A DNA stretch of 64,000 bases from Postechiella marina (GTDB taxonomy: Bacteria; Bacteroidota; Bacteroidia; Flavobacteriales; Flavobacteriaceae): NCBI RefSeq assembly GCF_039538365.1, contig NZ_BAABCA010000003.1, forward strand, positions 310,001-374,000, read 5' to 3'. The position numbers and the translations under genes were made by a program. This document shows positions 8,832 through 18,557 of this stretch, one piece after another. Under the pieces are notes generated by a model, which searched no databases, had not been told where the DNA came from, and saw nothing but the letters and a program-made list of their open reading frames with translations. Positions within the stretch are counted from its first letter, which is position 1. Every line of letters begins with the position of its first letter.

Positions 8832-9977
8832 ATGACGCAACCAACAACATTCCATATTGCCCTAGGAAGCAATAAAGGCGACAAATTTAAAAATTTACAA
8901 AATGCCATTGATGCTATTTATGCAAAAATAGGAAACATCACGTTGATTTCTAAAGTATATAAATCGACTGCTTTAGGTTTTGAAAGCGACAATTTTTACA
9001 ACTGTTGTTTGGTGTTAGAAAGCTTTTTAAAGCCAAAAAAGGTTTTAAAAATATTATTAAATATAGAAACAGCTTTAGGTAGAAAACGCACAGAAAATAC
9101 AGGTTACGAAGCACGAATTATAGATTTAGACATTATATTTGTTGGTAACCAGGTTATTGATACTAACACGCTACAAGTGCCACATCCAGAAATGGAAAAA
9201 CGACAATTTGTATTATTACCTTTAAACGATATTGCCCCAAAAGTAAACCACCCTAAATTTAACAAAACTGTTGCTACTTTATTAAATGAGTGCAAAGACA
9301 ATTCTGTAATTGAACCTCTAAATATTTGGCTTAAAAAACCAAACAAAATTTTTGACTTTTCTAAGTACAATTATATTGCTATTGAAGGTAATATTGGTGC
9401 AGGTAAAACAACATTGGTTACAAAAATGGCCAACGATTTTAATGCAAAACCCATTTTAGAACGCTTTGCAGACAACCCATTTTTACCAAAATTTTACGAA
9501 GACGCTTCTAGGTATGCCTTTACTCTCGAAATGTCTTTTCTTGCAGATAGATACCAACAAATATCTGACGATTTAGCACAATTCGATTTGTTTAAAGATT
9601 TTATTGTTAGCGATTACGATGTGTTTAAATCTTTAATTTTCTCAAAAATTACACTAAACAAAGACGAGTTTTCTCTTTATAGAAAATTATTTTATTTAAT
9701 GTATAAAGACATAGCCAAACCAGAATTGTACGTTTACTTATACCAAAACACAGAGCGTTTACAACAAAACATTAAAAAACGTGGACGAGATTACGAACAA
9801 AATATTGCTAATGATTATTTAGAAAAAATAAATACTGGTTATTTAGATTTTCTTAAAACTCAAAAAGATTTTAATGTTAAAATTATTGATGTATCCAATA
9901 GAGATTTTGTTGAAAACAGAGCAGATTACTTATGGATATTAGGCGAAATAACAAGTAGTTTACCCGAAAAAAAATAA
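8832..9977 (+). CDS. folK: Fusion: HPPK (FolK) plus deoxynucleoside kinase
   Basis: This 381-residue protein joins two enzymes. Residues 1 to about 160 are 6-hydroxymethyl-7,8-dihydropterin pyrophosphokinase of folate synthesis: LGSNKGDK at 11-18, the Mg-binding DLD at 98-100 and HPEMEKRQFVLLPL from 118. Residues about 178-381 are a deoxynucleoside kinase, with a P-loop GNIGAGKT at 186-193, the DRY motif at 239-241 and the lid KKRGRDYEQ near 315-322. HPPK alone is about 160 residues and a dNK about 200, so both parts are full length, joined by a short linker (about 160-178). The dNK substrate cannot be told. Both halves retain catalytic residues, so both are probably active. Confidence 0.9.
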   Translation: MTQPTTFHIALGSNKGDKFKNLQNAIDAIYAKIGNITLISKVYKSTALGFESDNFYNCCLVLESFLKPKKVLKILLNIETALGRKRTENTGYEARIIDLDIIFVGNQVIDTNTLQVPHPEMEKRQFVLLPLNDIAPKVNHPKFNKTVATLLNECKDNSVIEPLNIWLKKPNKIFDFSKYNYIAIEGNIGAGKTTLVTKMANDFNAKPILERFADNPFLPKFYEDASRYAFTLEMSFLADRYQQISDDLAQFDLFKDFIVSDYDVFKSLIFSKITLNKDEFSLYRKLFYLMYKDIAKPELYVYLYQNTERLQQNIKKRGRDYEQNIANDYLEKINTGYLDFLKTQKDFNVKIIDVSNRDFVENRADYLWILGEITSSLPEKK

Positions 9978-10022
9978 TATACTCTTAACAGAAATAAAAT
10001 ATCGATAGTTTAAATTGCCACC

Positions 10023-12023
10023 ATGCAAAAAAAAATTATTGATCGCGATTTAAGTTGGCTATCTTTTAACGAACGTGTTTTACAAGAAGCAGAAAACAAC
10101 AATGTTCCGCTATACGAACGCTTAAAATTTCTAGCCATTTTTTCTTCTAATTTAGATGAGTTTTACAGAGTTAGAGTCTCAGAACTTCGCCAGTTTAAAC
10201 GTTACCAAAAAGACACAAAAAAGAAACTGTTTGAAAAGCCTAAACGCTTAATAAAACGCATTCAGAAAAAAGTTAGCGCACATCAAGAACGTTTTGGAGC
10301 TATTTTTTTTGCAGACATAATACCGAGTTTAAAACAAGAAAATATTTATTTAATTGAGAAAAATGAGTTTTCTATAGAACAAAAACAATTTTCTCTCAAC
10401 TATTTTAAAACGCAGGTACAGCAACATATTAAGGTTTATAATTTAGAAACCGACATAGAGCCTGTGTTTCTGGAAGACAAAGGCCTCTTTTTATTTTTAA
10501 AACACGACTCCAATTTACTTATTAATATACCCACTAATAAATTACCTCGTTTTATTACTTTCCCTACCCAAGATGGTAAATTTTATGTTACATATATTGA
10601 TGAAATTATAAAAGACAACCTTACTGTTTTAAACCCCAACTATAAAAATTTAAAATCTTACTGTATTAAAATTACAAGAGATGCCGAATTGTATTTTAAC
10701 GAATATGATGGCGAAGTTGTAGAGCTAATAAAAGAGCATATAAGCCAACGAAAAACAGGTATTCCTACTAGAATGCTATACGATAGTACCATGCCTAAAG
10801 ATTGTGTTAAGAGCTTGCGCAAACAGTTAGACTTAAACAAAACAGATTTAATGCCAGGTGGCAAGTTTCATAACTTTAGCGACTTTTTTGGGTTTCCCAC
10901 ACCAAAACACAACCCTAAATTGTTTTACAAGCCTCAAGAACCATCAACTCATCCAGAACTAGAGCATGCCAAATCTATAATTAACCATGTAAAATATCAA
11001 GACGTTTTATTAAGCTATCCATACCAAAAATTCGATTATATACCTAAGCTTATTTTAGAAGCTGCAAAGTCAAATCGAGTACACACCATAAACATTTCAT
11101 TGTATAGAGTTTCTAAAGATTCTGAAGTTGCTAAGGCCCTACTTGTTTGCTTAGAACATGGTAAAAAAGTAACCGTATTTATAGAAGCAAAAGCACGTTT
11201 TGACGAGGCTAACAATATTTTTTGGGGAGATTTGCTTAAAAAACATGGTGCTCAAGTTCTATACAGCATACCCAAAATAAAAGTACATTCTAAAATATTT
11301 TTAATAGAGGGTGATAATTTTAACGTAGGCTATATTGGCACTGGTAACTTTAACGAAAAAAGCGCTAAAATTTATACCGATTTTGGTTTACTAACCTCTA
11401 ACAACAATATAACAACAGATTTAAAACAAGTGTTTAAGTTTTTGGTAAATCCAGACCAATTTAAACCTCACTTAAAGGCAATTTGGATGTCTCCATTTAA
11501 TACAAGACGTTCTATTACCGATAAAATAGACAGAGAAATTAAGTTTGCAAAAGCGAACAAACCAGCATCTTTAACTTTTAAAATGAATAGTTTAGAAGAC
11601 GAAGCTATTATAAACAAATTATATGAGGCCTCTCAAGCAGGAGTTGAAGTTAAGTTAATTGTAAGAGGTATTTTTAGACTAAAACCAGAACTTGAAGGTT
11701 TAAGTAAAAATATAAAAGCAGTAAGCATTGTTGGCCGATATTTAGAGCACGCTCGAGTTTATCTTTTTGAAAATAATGGTAACGAAGAATTGTTTATCGC
11801 ATCGGCAGACTGCATGACGCGTAACTTAGATAAACGCGTAGAAGTTGCAACACCCATTACAAACGAAAAACTAAAAGCTGTTTTAAAACGCTGTTTAGAC
11901 TGGCAATGGCGAGACAATACCAAAGCAAGAATTTTGGATGCCGAGCAAAAAAATGAATATCAAAAAAATCGTTTTGAACCTATTAATGCCCAAAACGATT
12001 TTTATGAATTATTAAAACAGTAA
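10023..12023 (+). CDS. ppk1: Polyphosphate kinase 1
   Basis: PPK1 reversibly polymerises the gamma-phosphate of ATP into polyphosphate. The 666-residue protein shows the N-terminal DRDLSWLSFNERVLQEA block, the SSNLDEFYRVRV helical domain, and the two catalytic domains: KVHSKIFLI with His422 as the likely phospho-acceptor and RYLEHARVY with His576. The GYIGTGNFNEKSAKIYTDFGL segment after His422 is also typical. E. coli Ppk is 688 residues, so this is full length. No ppx lies beside it. It is 45 bases downstream of the folK fusion on the same strand and convergent with the glucosidase gene 16 bases away, without a visible terminator. Confidence 0.95.
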   Translation: MQKKIIDRDLSWLSFNERVLQEAENNNVPLYERLKFLAIFSSNLDEFYRVRVSELRQFKRYQKDTKKKLFEKPKRLIKRIQKKVSAHQERFGAIFFADIIPSLKQENIYLIEKNEFSIEQKQFSLNYFKTQVQQHIKVYNLETDIEPVFLEDKGLFLFLKHDSNLLINIPTNKLPRFITFPTQDGKFYVTYIDEIIKDNLTVLNPNYKNLKSYCIKITRDAELYFNEYDGEVVELIKEHISQRKTGIPTRMLYDSTMPKDCVKSLRKQLDLNKTDLMPGGKFHNFSDFFGFPTPKHNPKLFYKPQEPSTHPELEHAKSIINHVKYQDVLLSYPYQKFDYIPKLILEAAKSNRVHTINISLYRVSKDSEVAKALLVCLEHGKKVTVFIEAKARFDEANNIFWGDLLKKHGAQVLYSIPKIKVHSKIFLIEGDNFNVGYIGTGNFNEKSAKIYTDFGLLTSNNNITTDLKQVFKFLVNPDQFKPHLKAIWMSPFNTRRSITDKIDREIKFAKANKPASLTFKMNSLEDEAIINKLYEASQAGVEVKLIVRGIFRLKPELEGLSKNIKAVSIVGRYLEHARVYLFENNGNEELFIASADCMTRNLDKRVEVATPITNEKLKAVLKRCLDWQWRDNTKARILDAEQKNEYQKNRFEPINAQNDFYELLKQ

Positions 12024-12039
12024 AAAATTATTACGACAT

Positions 12040-14661
12040 TTAGTCTTCGTCCATTTCCATAATTAAATTGGCAATAAGCGATGTCCAACCTGTTTGATGC
12101 GATGCGCCAAGGCCTTTTCCTGTATCGCCATCAAAAAATTCGTAAAAGAAATGCTCGTTTTTAAAATGATTATCTTTTGTAAATACTTGGTCTGGATCTT
12201 CAGAATGGTATGGGTATTTCCCCTCTTTATTAGGCTCAAAAAGCTTAACCAGTCGTTTTGTTAACTCATTTGCTATTTGCTTTAAATTAAGTTTTACCCC
12301 AGAACCTGTTGGGAATTCGTATTGATATGTATCGCCATAAAACGTATAGTATTTACGAAGCGACTGTATAATCATATAATTTAATGGCATCCAAATAGGT
12401 CCTCGCCAATTTGAGTTTCCTCCAAACATATTAGATTGGCTTTCTCCAGATTCATACTGTATTTGATGATGCCCATGATGATGGAATACAAAAGGATACT
12501 TTTCGTGATATTTTGAAAGTGAACGTATACCGTAATCTGAAAGAAACTCGCCTTCATCCAACAAACGCTTTAATAAATGCTCTAACCTAAAACCACGCAT
12601 AATCGAGAACATATAATTTCCGTCTTCGTTTGCTTTTTCTAAATTAGAAATTAAAGAAGCTAAATCTGGACGGGTTTTTATAATACGATTGGCGCGCCTT
12701 CTAAACTCTTTTAATTCTTCAAATAAATCTTTATGTATAATTTCTACAGCAAACATAGGTATTACGCCTACTAGAGAACGTACACGTAGGCGATCTGTAG
12801 ATCCGTTAGACATTTCTACCACATCGTAATAAAAGTTATCTGCATCGTCCCAAAGCGAAATATCTTTTTTACCAATATGATGCATGGCCCAAGCAATATT
12901 TAAAAAATGTCTGAAAAAATTTGCTGCAGACTCTTCGTAAATCGGATTATTTTCTGCTAACTCTAAAGACATGCGCAACATGTTTATAGAAAACATTGCC
13001 ATCCAACTTGTTGCATCTGCTTGTTGCATTCTTGTAATACCTTCTGGCATATGGTTTCTATCGAAAACCCCAATATTATCTAAACCTAAAAAACCACCTT
13101 CAAAAAGGTTGGTACCGTTTTTATCTTTTTGGTTTACCCACCAAGTAAAATTAATTAATAATTTTTGGAATGCTTTTTCTAAAAACTGTATATCTCCTTT
13201 TCCTGTTTTTTCTTTATCTTTTTCGTAAACTTTCCATACAGCATAAGAGTGTACTGGCGGATTTACATCGCTAAAATTCCATTCGTAAGCAGGGATTTGC
13301 CCATTAGGATGCATATAACTTTCTTGTAAAACAAGTAACAGTTGGTTTTTAGCAAAATAGGGATCTATTTCTACAAAAGATGCCATATGAAAAGCTAAAT
13401 CCCAGGCAGCATACCAAGGATACTCCCATTTATCTGGCATAGAAATAATGTTTCTATTTGTAAGATGTTGCCAACTAAAATTACGCAAATTAGTTCTGTT
13501 TGGTTGAGATTCTCCTGGACCTCCAAAAAGCCATTTAAAAATATCGAAATAATAAAATTGCTTAGTCCATAATAATCCAGAAAATGCTTTTTTTGCTAAA
13601 TCTTTTCTAGCATCTGGTAAATCATTTTTTATAATATTGTCATAAAATATTTCGCATTCCGTTTTTCTTAAATCAAAAATAGCATCGAAATCTTCCCAAG
13701 GCTGCTCTAATTCATCCTTACTTAAACGCACTTTAATGCTTCGTTCTTCTCCTGCTTTTAGGTTAAACTTATACCAAACCGCCATTTTAGAGCCTTCTTT
13801 GTTCGGGTTTACGGTTTCTTTATTATTTACAACATGCTCGTGTATACCATCTTTAACATATGGCACTTCGTTATCTACATTGTAAATACGTTTGTTATTG
13901 GTTTCGTTTTCGCAAAACAATTGCTCTCCACCTTCATGATATAAAAAGTAAGCCCCATTTCTTGGACTACTTGACCTTACAGAATTAGAGCCTGTTGTTT
14001 TTATTTTTGGTCTGCTATATTTCTGGTTATGTTTCCAGAAATTTCTAAACCAAAAATGTGGTAAAACATGAATGTCTGCAGCTTGAGCACCTCTATTAAC
14101 AATGGTAATCTTCATTAGCACATCGTCTATACCGGCTTTAGCATATTCTATAAAACAATCAAAATACGCATTGTTTTTAAAACAACCTGTGTCTAATATT
14201 TCGTATTCAGGTTGGTCTCTCCCTTTTCTATTTCCGTTTACTAAATCATCGTAAGGAAATTTACTATGCGGATATTTATATAAATATTTATTATAAGTAT
14301 GCGTTGGTGTAGATACTTGATGAAAATAAAGTTCTTTAACATCTTCTCCATGGTTGCCTTGGTTGTTTGTAAGCCCAAACAAACGTTCTTTTAAAATGGT
14401 ATCGTTTCCGTTCCAAAAAGCAGGAGCTAAACATAAAATTTCTCTAGCATCGCAAAAGCCTCCAATACCTTCTTCGCCCCATCTGTAGGCATTACTTCTC
14501 GCCTTTTCGTGATCTATAAACTCCCAAGACTCGCCATGTTCGCTATAATCTTCTCTAACGGTTCCCCATTGTCTTTCGGCCAAATAAGGGCCCCACTTTT
14601 TCCAATTTTTATGATTTTCTAAAACTGCTAAACGATCTGCCTCTGGATTTTTAATAGCCAT
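12040..14661 (-). CDS. GH63-type glucosidase (MGH1-like six-hairpin glycosidase)
   Basis: The 873-residue protein has no signal peptide and so should be cytoplasmic. The N-terminal ERQWGTVREDYS block and the later PWYAAWDLAFHMASF (about residues 414-428) match the (alpha/alpha)6 catalytic domain of GH63 enzymes and relatives, in which an Asp of the AWDLAFH region is a catalytic acid. Near the C-terminus GGNSNWRGPIWMPLNYM and FFYEFFDGDTGKGLGASHQTGW complete the pattern. GH63 members hydrolyse alpha-glucosides, mannosylglycerate or related compatible solutes; the substrate here cannot be chosen. It is a single gene, convergent with ppk1. The length and conserved blocks make the family call firm. 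Confidence 0.82.
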   Translation of the reverse strand: MAIKNPEADRLAVLENHKNWKKWGPYLAERQWGTVREDYSEHGESWEFIDHEKARSNAYRWGEEGIGGFCDAREILCLAPAFWNGNDTILKERLFGLTNNQGNHGEDVKELYFHQVSTPTHTYNKYLYKYPHSKFPYDDLVNGNRKGRDQPEYEILDTGCFKNNAYFDCFIEYAKAGIDDVLMKITIVNRGAQAADIHVLPHFWFRNFWKHNQKYSRPKIKTTGSNSVRSSSPRNGAYFLYHEGGEQLFCENETNNKRIYNVDNEVPYVKDGIHEHVVNNKETVNPNKEGSKMAVWYKFNLKAGEERSIKVRLSKDELEQPWEDFDAIFDLRKTECEIFYDNIIKNDLPDARKDLAKKAFSGLLWTKQFYYFDIFKWLFGGPGESQPNRTNLRNFSWQHLTNRNIISMPDKWEYPWYAAWDLAFHMASFVEIDPYFAKNQLLLVLQESYMHPNGQIPAYEWNFSDVNPPVHSYAVWKVYEKDKEKTGKGDIQFLEKAFQKLLINFTWWVNQKDKNGTNLFEGGFLGLDNIGVFDRNHMPEGITRMQQADATSWMAMFSINMLRMSLELAENNPIYEESAANFFRHFLNIAWAMHHIGKKDISLWDDADNFYYDVVEMSNGSTDRLRVRSLVGVIPMFAVEIIHKDLFEELKEFRRRANRIIKTRPDLASLISNLEKANEDGNYMFSIMRGFRLEHLLKRLLDEGEFLSDYGIRSLSKYHEKYPFVFHHHGHHQIQYESGESQSNMFGGNSNWRGPIWMPLNYMIIQSLRKYYTFYGDTYQYEFPTGSGVKLNLKQIANELTKRLVKLFEPNKEGKYPYHSEDPDQVFTKDNHFKNEHFFYEFFDGDTGKGLGASHQTGWTSLIANLIMEMDED

Positions 14662-14854
14662 ATTATAAAGTGTTATTTAAAAACAATTTAGGCAAAAATA
14701 AACCTTTTATCAAGTAAGTAGCAGCTTGAATTACGAGTATTGCTTAATTGAAATTTTTAACCGAATTCTATGGATTTCTTTTTAACAAAACATAACATTA
14801 TTTGATGAAATCGTATTTTAAAACGCTTTTTATTAAAAATGCAAAAAACAGCTG

Positions 14855-15514
14855 TTAAAAAACTTGATATAAAGTGGTTACAATACAGCCTTTGTTTTCT
14901 TTAACTATATACTCGTCTAGAATTTTTTCTTCTTTAATTTTTAAATTAAAAGGAGCTGTTAGTAAATTAACGCCACTATTTTGCTTAATACGTATACCCT
15001 GACCCGAAATTATATTTTTGTTAGGTGTAAAAGCCCCCTTTGGTATATGCTCGGTAATTATAATGTATTTGTAATTTGAAAGTTTGGTTACAATATGTTC
15101 TATTTCTGCGTTAGAAATGTGTTGCAAAACTTGACGAAGAATTACACAATCAGCCTTAGGCAACAAGTCTTTAGCTATGTCTAAACAGTGAAACTCTAAA
15201 TTATCGGCTTTAAATAATTTATTATTTCTATCTATTAAATTGTCTACAATATCTATTCCAATATATTTTTGACTAAAAGGCACTAGTTGCTTGCCTATAT
15301 TAAAATCGCCACAGCCTAAATCGCACACAACTAAGGGTGGTTTTTGAGTTTTTAAAAACTGAATAACAACCTTTAAATACGACTCTACAATTTCTGGATT
15401 ATGAGATCCAGATCCAGAGTAAAAATCGTGTGTATTACCACCCCAAAGATGTTGCTGGTATATTTGTGCCATAGCAGCTTTTGTTGGCCATGGTTTTTTT
15501 ATTTTTTTATTCAC
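14855..15514 (-). CDS. Class I SAM-dependent methyltransferase
   Basis: The 219-residue protein has the Rossmann-type motif I VVCDLGCGDFNIGK and the post-I acidic segment YIGIDIVDNLI, followed by LEFHCLDIA and a motif IV-like CVILRQVLQHIS. These define an S-adenosylmethionine-binding domain of the methyltransf_25/31 type. The N-terminus (KIKKPWPTKAAMAQIYQQHLWGG) resembles that of small-molecule methyltransferases, but the acceptor substrate is not visible. It overlaps the end of the upstream rRNA/tRNA methyltransferase gene by eight bases on the same strand, so the two are translationally coupled. Confidence 0.8.
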   Translation of the reverse strand: MNKKIKKPWPTKAAMAQIYQQHLWGGNTHDFYSGSGSHNPEIVESYLKVVIQFLKTQKPPLVVCDLGCGDFNIGKQLVPFSQKYIGIDIVDNLIDRNNKLFKADNLEFHCLDIAKDLLPKADCVILRQVLQHISNAEIEHIVTKLSNYKYIIITEHIPKGAFTPNKNIISGQGIRIKQNSGVNLLTAPFNLKIKEEKILDEYIVKENKGCIVTTLYQVF

Positions 15515-16046
15515 TTATTTGAGATAGCTTACTAAATACATCCCACACTAAAACACCACAACTTACAGAAATATTTAAAGAGTGTTTGGTGCCAAACTGA
15601 GGTATTTCTATAACTGTATTGCTGGCATCTACCACATTTTGTGCTACGCCTTTTACCTCGTTACCAAAAATAAGGGCATACTTTGTGTTTGTTTCTACCT
15701 TAAAATTATTAAGCATTGTTGCGTTTTCTGCTTGCTCGATAGCACAAATTTTTACGTTTTCTGCTTTTAGTTTTTCTACTAAATCTATAGTATTCTCTAC
15801 ATATTCCCAAGCTACAGTATCTGTGCTACCTAAAGCTGTTTTATGTATATCTTTATGCGGTGGTGTTGCTGTTATACCACAGAGGTAAATTTTTTCTATT
15901 AAAAAAGCATCGCTGGTTCTAAACACCGAGCCAATATTATTTAAGCTCCTAATGTTATCTAGAATAATAATGATAGGTGTTTTTATTGCCTCTTTAAAGT
16001 CATTAACACTTAATCGGTCTAGTTCGCTATTTTTTAATTTACGCAT
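15507..16046 (-). CDS. SpoU/TrmH-family RNA methyltransferase
   Basis: The 179-residue protein is a SPOUT enzyme that would 2'-O-methylate ribose in tRNA or rRNA. The three signatures of the family are present: LDNIRSLNNIGSVFRTSDAF (motif 1, with Asn and Arg), ALIFGNEVKGV (motif 2) and IPQFGTKHSLNISVSCGV (motif 3, with the SAM knot). It lacks the N-terminal substrate-binding domain of longer members such as RlmB, so it is a short TrmL/TrmH-like form. Its target nucleotide cannot be assigned. It is the first gene of a two-gene unit with the downstream methyltransferase. Confidence 0.88.
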   Translation of the reverse strand: MRKLKNSELDRLSVNDFKEAIKTPIIIILDNIRSLNNIGSVFRTSDAFLIEKIYLCGITATPPHKDIHKTALGSTDTVAWEYVENTIDLVEKLKAENVKICAIEQAENATMLNNFKVETNTKYALIFGNEVKGVAQNVVDASNTVIEIPQFGTKHSLNISVSCGVLVWDVFSKLSQISE

Positions 16047-16141
16047 GTATATGTAGTTATCTGTAATACATGCAAAACTACGGAAAAGGTATAAAAGTTT
16101 TATTTTTAAATAACTTTATACTACTTAGTTTACGCGAAGTT

Positions 16142-16223
16142 GCGTTAACGATTGAACGGTATGTTTGAAATCCTTTTTGCTTTTTTGCAAAAAGATTGAG
16201 TAGTAAAAGCGTGTTAAAACGCC
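16142..16223. repeat. Intergenic palindromic repeat, copy B (degenerate)
   Basis: This copy begins GCGTTAACGATTGAACGGTA and shares the block GAACGGTATGTTTGA with copy A at 5126-5140. It has an internal hairpin CTTTTTGC (16173-16180) with GCAAAAAG (16187-16194), a GAGTAGT block shared with copy A, and ends near AACGCC. The AGCCCGAC block of the other copies is lost. It lies between the TrmH-like gene start and the 3' end of a small-protein gene, so it is not simply a terminator between convergent genes. Confidence 0.65.
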
Positions 16224-16244
16224 TTAATTAATTGTTTTAAAGAA

Positions 16245-16514
16245 TTAATCAACCATATCTTCTTCAAAATACCACCATAAACGCGAATCTATCTTTTCTT
16301 TTGCTTTATGAATATCGACATGGTCTTTAAAAAAAATAGTTATGTTTTCGTCCTCTCGATTTCTTCCAACACTTTCTCTTAGCTCTATAAAATCAACCTC
16401 TTCTAATTGTTCTAGATGATTTTTAATTTTGTTATCTAAAGATTGATCGTTTAAAAAAATCTTAATGGTTTGCTGGCTAGGTGAGTTTCTTATTTCTGAT
16501 CTAAACGGTTTCAT
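16245..16514 (-). CDS. Small conserved protein of unknown function, paralogue A
   Basis: From the ATG at 16514 the product has 89 residues; an upstream ATG at 16535 would add only MNLKTTP and its leader aligns with the paralogue's leader, so 16514 is preferred. The sequence begins MKPFRSEIRNSP and continues QQTIKIFLNDQSLD, both nearly identical to the protein at 18558-18818; over half of the aligned positions are identical. Predicted elements run beta (QTIKIFLN), alpha (NKIKNHLEQL), beta (VDFIELRE), beta (NITIFFK), alpha (KAKEKIDSRL), consistent with a ferredoxin-like fold. There is no signal peptide. Leader sequences of the two copies also match. I do not recognise a characterised family. 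Confidence 0.7.
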   Translation of the reverse strand: MKPFRSEIRNSPSQQTIKIFLNDQSLDNKIKNHLEQLEEVDFIELRESVGRNREDENITIFFKDHVDIHKAKEKIDSRLWWYFEEDMVD

Positions 16515-16740
16515 AGGCGTTGTTTTTAAATTCAATTTAAAAGCACAAATTGCTATTTAATTAAAGTTACTAAATTATTTTTTAAACATAAAACTGATTA
16601 TCAAATTAATACACACTTATTTTTATTATAAGAAACGCAGCGAAAAAACCATTTAAGCTCTTAATAAGACCATATCTAACTTTTTTTTATATAAAACAGT
16701 TGTTAATTTGAAGTAACTAATAACTAAAAATATATTAATT

Positions 16741-17532
16741 ATGAAAAAAATTACTTTATTATTCTCTTTACTTACAATTGGATTACTTTCTGCACAAACA
16801 CCTTCTGTAACAGCATCTCCTGGTGTTGGCGGAAGCATTACACAAATTGGCCCAGATGGAAATGGAGGGTTTATATTTTTTGATGCCTCTAATAATCCTG
16901 TTACAATGACTGTTACTGGCCTTGACCTTGCTAATAGTGGATCGGGAAACGACAAGAACGTCTATTTATCTGTTAGACAACCTGGTGGAACTGTTAATTT
17001 TGGTTCTGTTACATTAACCCTTAATAATGATAATGGAGAAACTAATGTTGAAGACATTACATTTGATGGAGAAACCATTACCATATCTGATAGAGATTGG
17101 ACTATTGGAGCAAATGAAGTTACTATAAGCGCCAATGCTACGAACACATTACAAGATGGTGACACTTACTGGGTTTGGGCTAGGTATTTTGGACCAGTAA
17201 CAACTGCAAACTCAATGAGGTATGGAGAAGTAGGTTACCCTGCTTATGGAAATTCTGACCAAAGTTTTACCGTGACTTATAACGCTGGTTTAACTTTAAG
17301 TAATAAGAGTTTTAACAATGCTAATATTGCAAAAAATATTTACCCTAACCCTGTTTCTTCTACCCTTAACGTAAGCAACTCTATTAACACTAAAACGTAT
17401 AAAATTGTTAACTTACTAGGTAAAACAATTAAAGATGTTGAAGCTAATGGAAGCATAGATGTTTCTGACTTATCTAGCGGAATTTACATTTTAGCTACCG
17501 ATGCTGGTAAAGCCAAATTTGTAAAAAAGTAA
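16741..17532 (+). CDS. Secreted protein with type IX secretion C-terminal domain
   Basis: The 263-residue protein has a Sec signal peptide (MKKITLLFSLLTIGLLSAQ, cleaved about residue 19) and a C-terminal type A sorting domain from about residue 190, with IYPNPVSSTLNVS, the YKIVNLLGKTIK strand and the final GIYILATDAGKAKFVKK. The signals send it through the outer membrane by T9SS with removal of the tail. The 170-residue middle is Thr/Gly/Asn-rich with alternating strands, including TMTVTGLDLANSGSGND and DGDTYWVWARYFGP, and looks like a beta-sandwich. I do not recognise an enzymatic domain. It is followed by a good terminator and then the broken deacetylase gene. Confidence 0.8.
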   Translation: MKKITLLFSLLTIGLLSAQTPSVTASPGVGGSITQIGPDGNGGFIFFDASNNPVTMTVTGLDLANSGSGNDKNVYLSVRQPGGTVNFGSVTLTLNNDNGETNVEDITFDGETITISDRDWTIGANEVTISANATNTLQDGDTYWVWARYFGPVTTANSMRYGEVGYPAYGNSDQSFTVTYNAGLTLSNKSFNNANIAKNIYPNPVSSTLNVSNSINTKTYKIVNLLGKTIKDVEANGSIDVSDLSSGIYILATDAGKAKFVKK

Positions 17533-17550
17533 ACACTTTATAATTTATAG

Positions 17551-17586
17551 AAAAAGCCTTTATGCAATGCAAAAAGGCTTTTTTTT
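17551..17586 (+). terminator. Rho-independent terminator after the T9SS-protein gene
   Basis: AAAAGCCTTT and AAAGGCTTTT form a stem around an 11-base loop, followed by a run of eight T on the plus strand. It lies 18 bases after the stop and separates this gene from the next. Confidence 0.8.
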
Positions 17587-17622
17587 AGTTATAATTGTAT
17601 TTACCTCAATTATAACTAAAAC

Positions 17623-18534
17623 ATGAAAAGGCTAATACTTTTAATTTATAGTAGTTTTTTGCTATGCTCATCTTGTAAATAAAAGCCTAGTTTTATTGGC
17701 TTTACTTATCCAGAAGGCAAGTACAAAGCTTTGGTTTTAAGCTATGATGATGGTACTATTGAGGATATTGAGTTAGCACGCTTGTTCGATAAAAACAAAT
17801 TAGTTGGAACATTTAACCTTAACTCTAGATATTTAGGAGTTACCCGTAGTTGGCCTCAAAAAAATGGTGACACCATTTACCAAAAATACGTTCCAAAAGA
17901 TTCGTTATTAATTATCTATAAAAACCATGAGATTGCTGCTCATGGTACGCTTCATAAAAATTTTGGTGATATATTGAATAAAGAAATTCTTGAAGAAGTT
18001 AATACAGATATTGATGCCTTAACTAAACTTACCAACAAAGATATAGTTAGTTTAGCTTACCCTTTTGGCAATACAAATGCTAGTATTGCAAAGCTAATTT
18101 CGAGAACAGGTATTATAAACGGACGTACAGTGGCAGATACTTATAAATTTAGTTTGCCAGAACATTATATGATGTGGCACCCAACATGCCATGATAGTAA
18201 AGCACTAGATTATTTAAGTACATATTTAGAAATGAATAACCAAGAATTATCGCTTTTTTACGTTTGGGGTCATTCTTGGGAATTTGGAGATGTCAAACGA
18301 TGGTACGACATGGTTAAATTTTGTAATAAAGTTGGAAAAGCAAAAGATATTTGGTCTGTAGGAAACGGAGAGCTTACTAAATATTTAAAAGCAATTGAAA
18401 ACATTGAAATTAAAAACAATAGAATAACAAACCCAGTTGACAATGAAGCTATATGGATAAATCTCTCTACAGGAATTAAAAAACTTAACCCCGGAAATAC
18501 CATTAAAATAAAAACAATGGCTAAGAGCGTGTAA
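17623..18534 (+). pseudogene. Polysaccharide deacetylase lipoprotein interrupted by an in-frame TAA
   Basis: An ATG at 17623 begins a lipoprotein signal peptide, MKRLILLIYSSFLLCSSCK, with lipobox cysteine at residue 18. The next codon but one is TAA (17680-17682). Without any frame change the sequence then reads KPSFIGFTYPEGKYK and continues into a NodB-type deacetylase domain. The catalytic pattern is intact: SYDDG (motif 1), AAHGTLH (motif 2, HxxxH metal site), AYPFG (motif 3) and VWGHSWEF (motif 5). The domain removes N- or O-acetyl groups from glycans. Translation could restart only at a TTG at 17731, which would lose the signal and first strand. One base change would restore a full 304-codon gene. 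It is either a recent nonsense mutation or a base-call error. Confidence 0.8.
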
Positions 18535-18557
18535 AACACTTAAACATTAACAAATTA

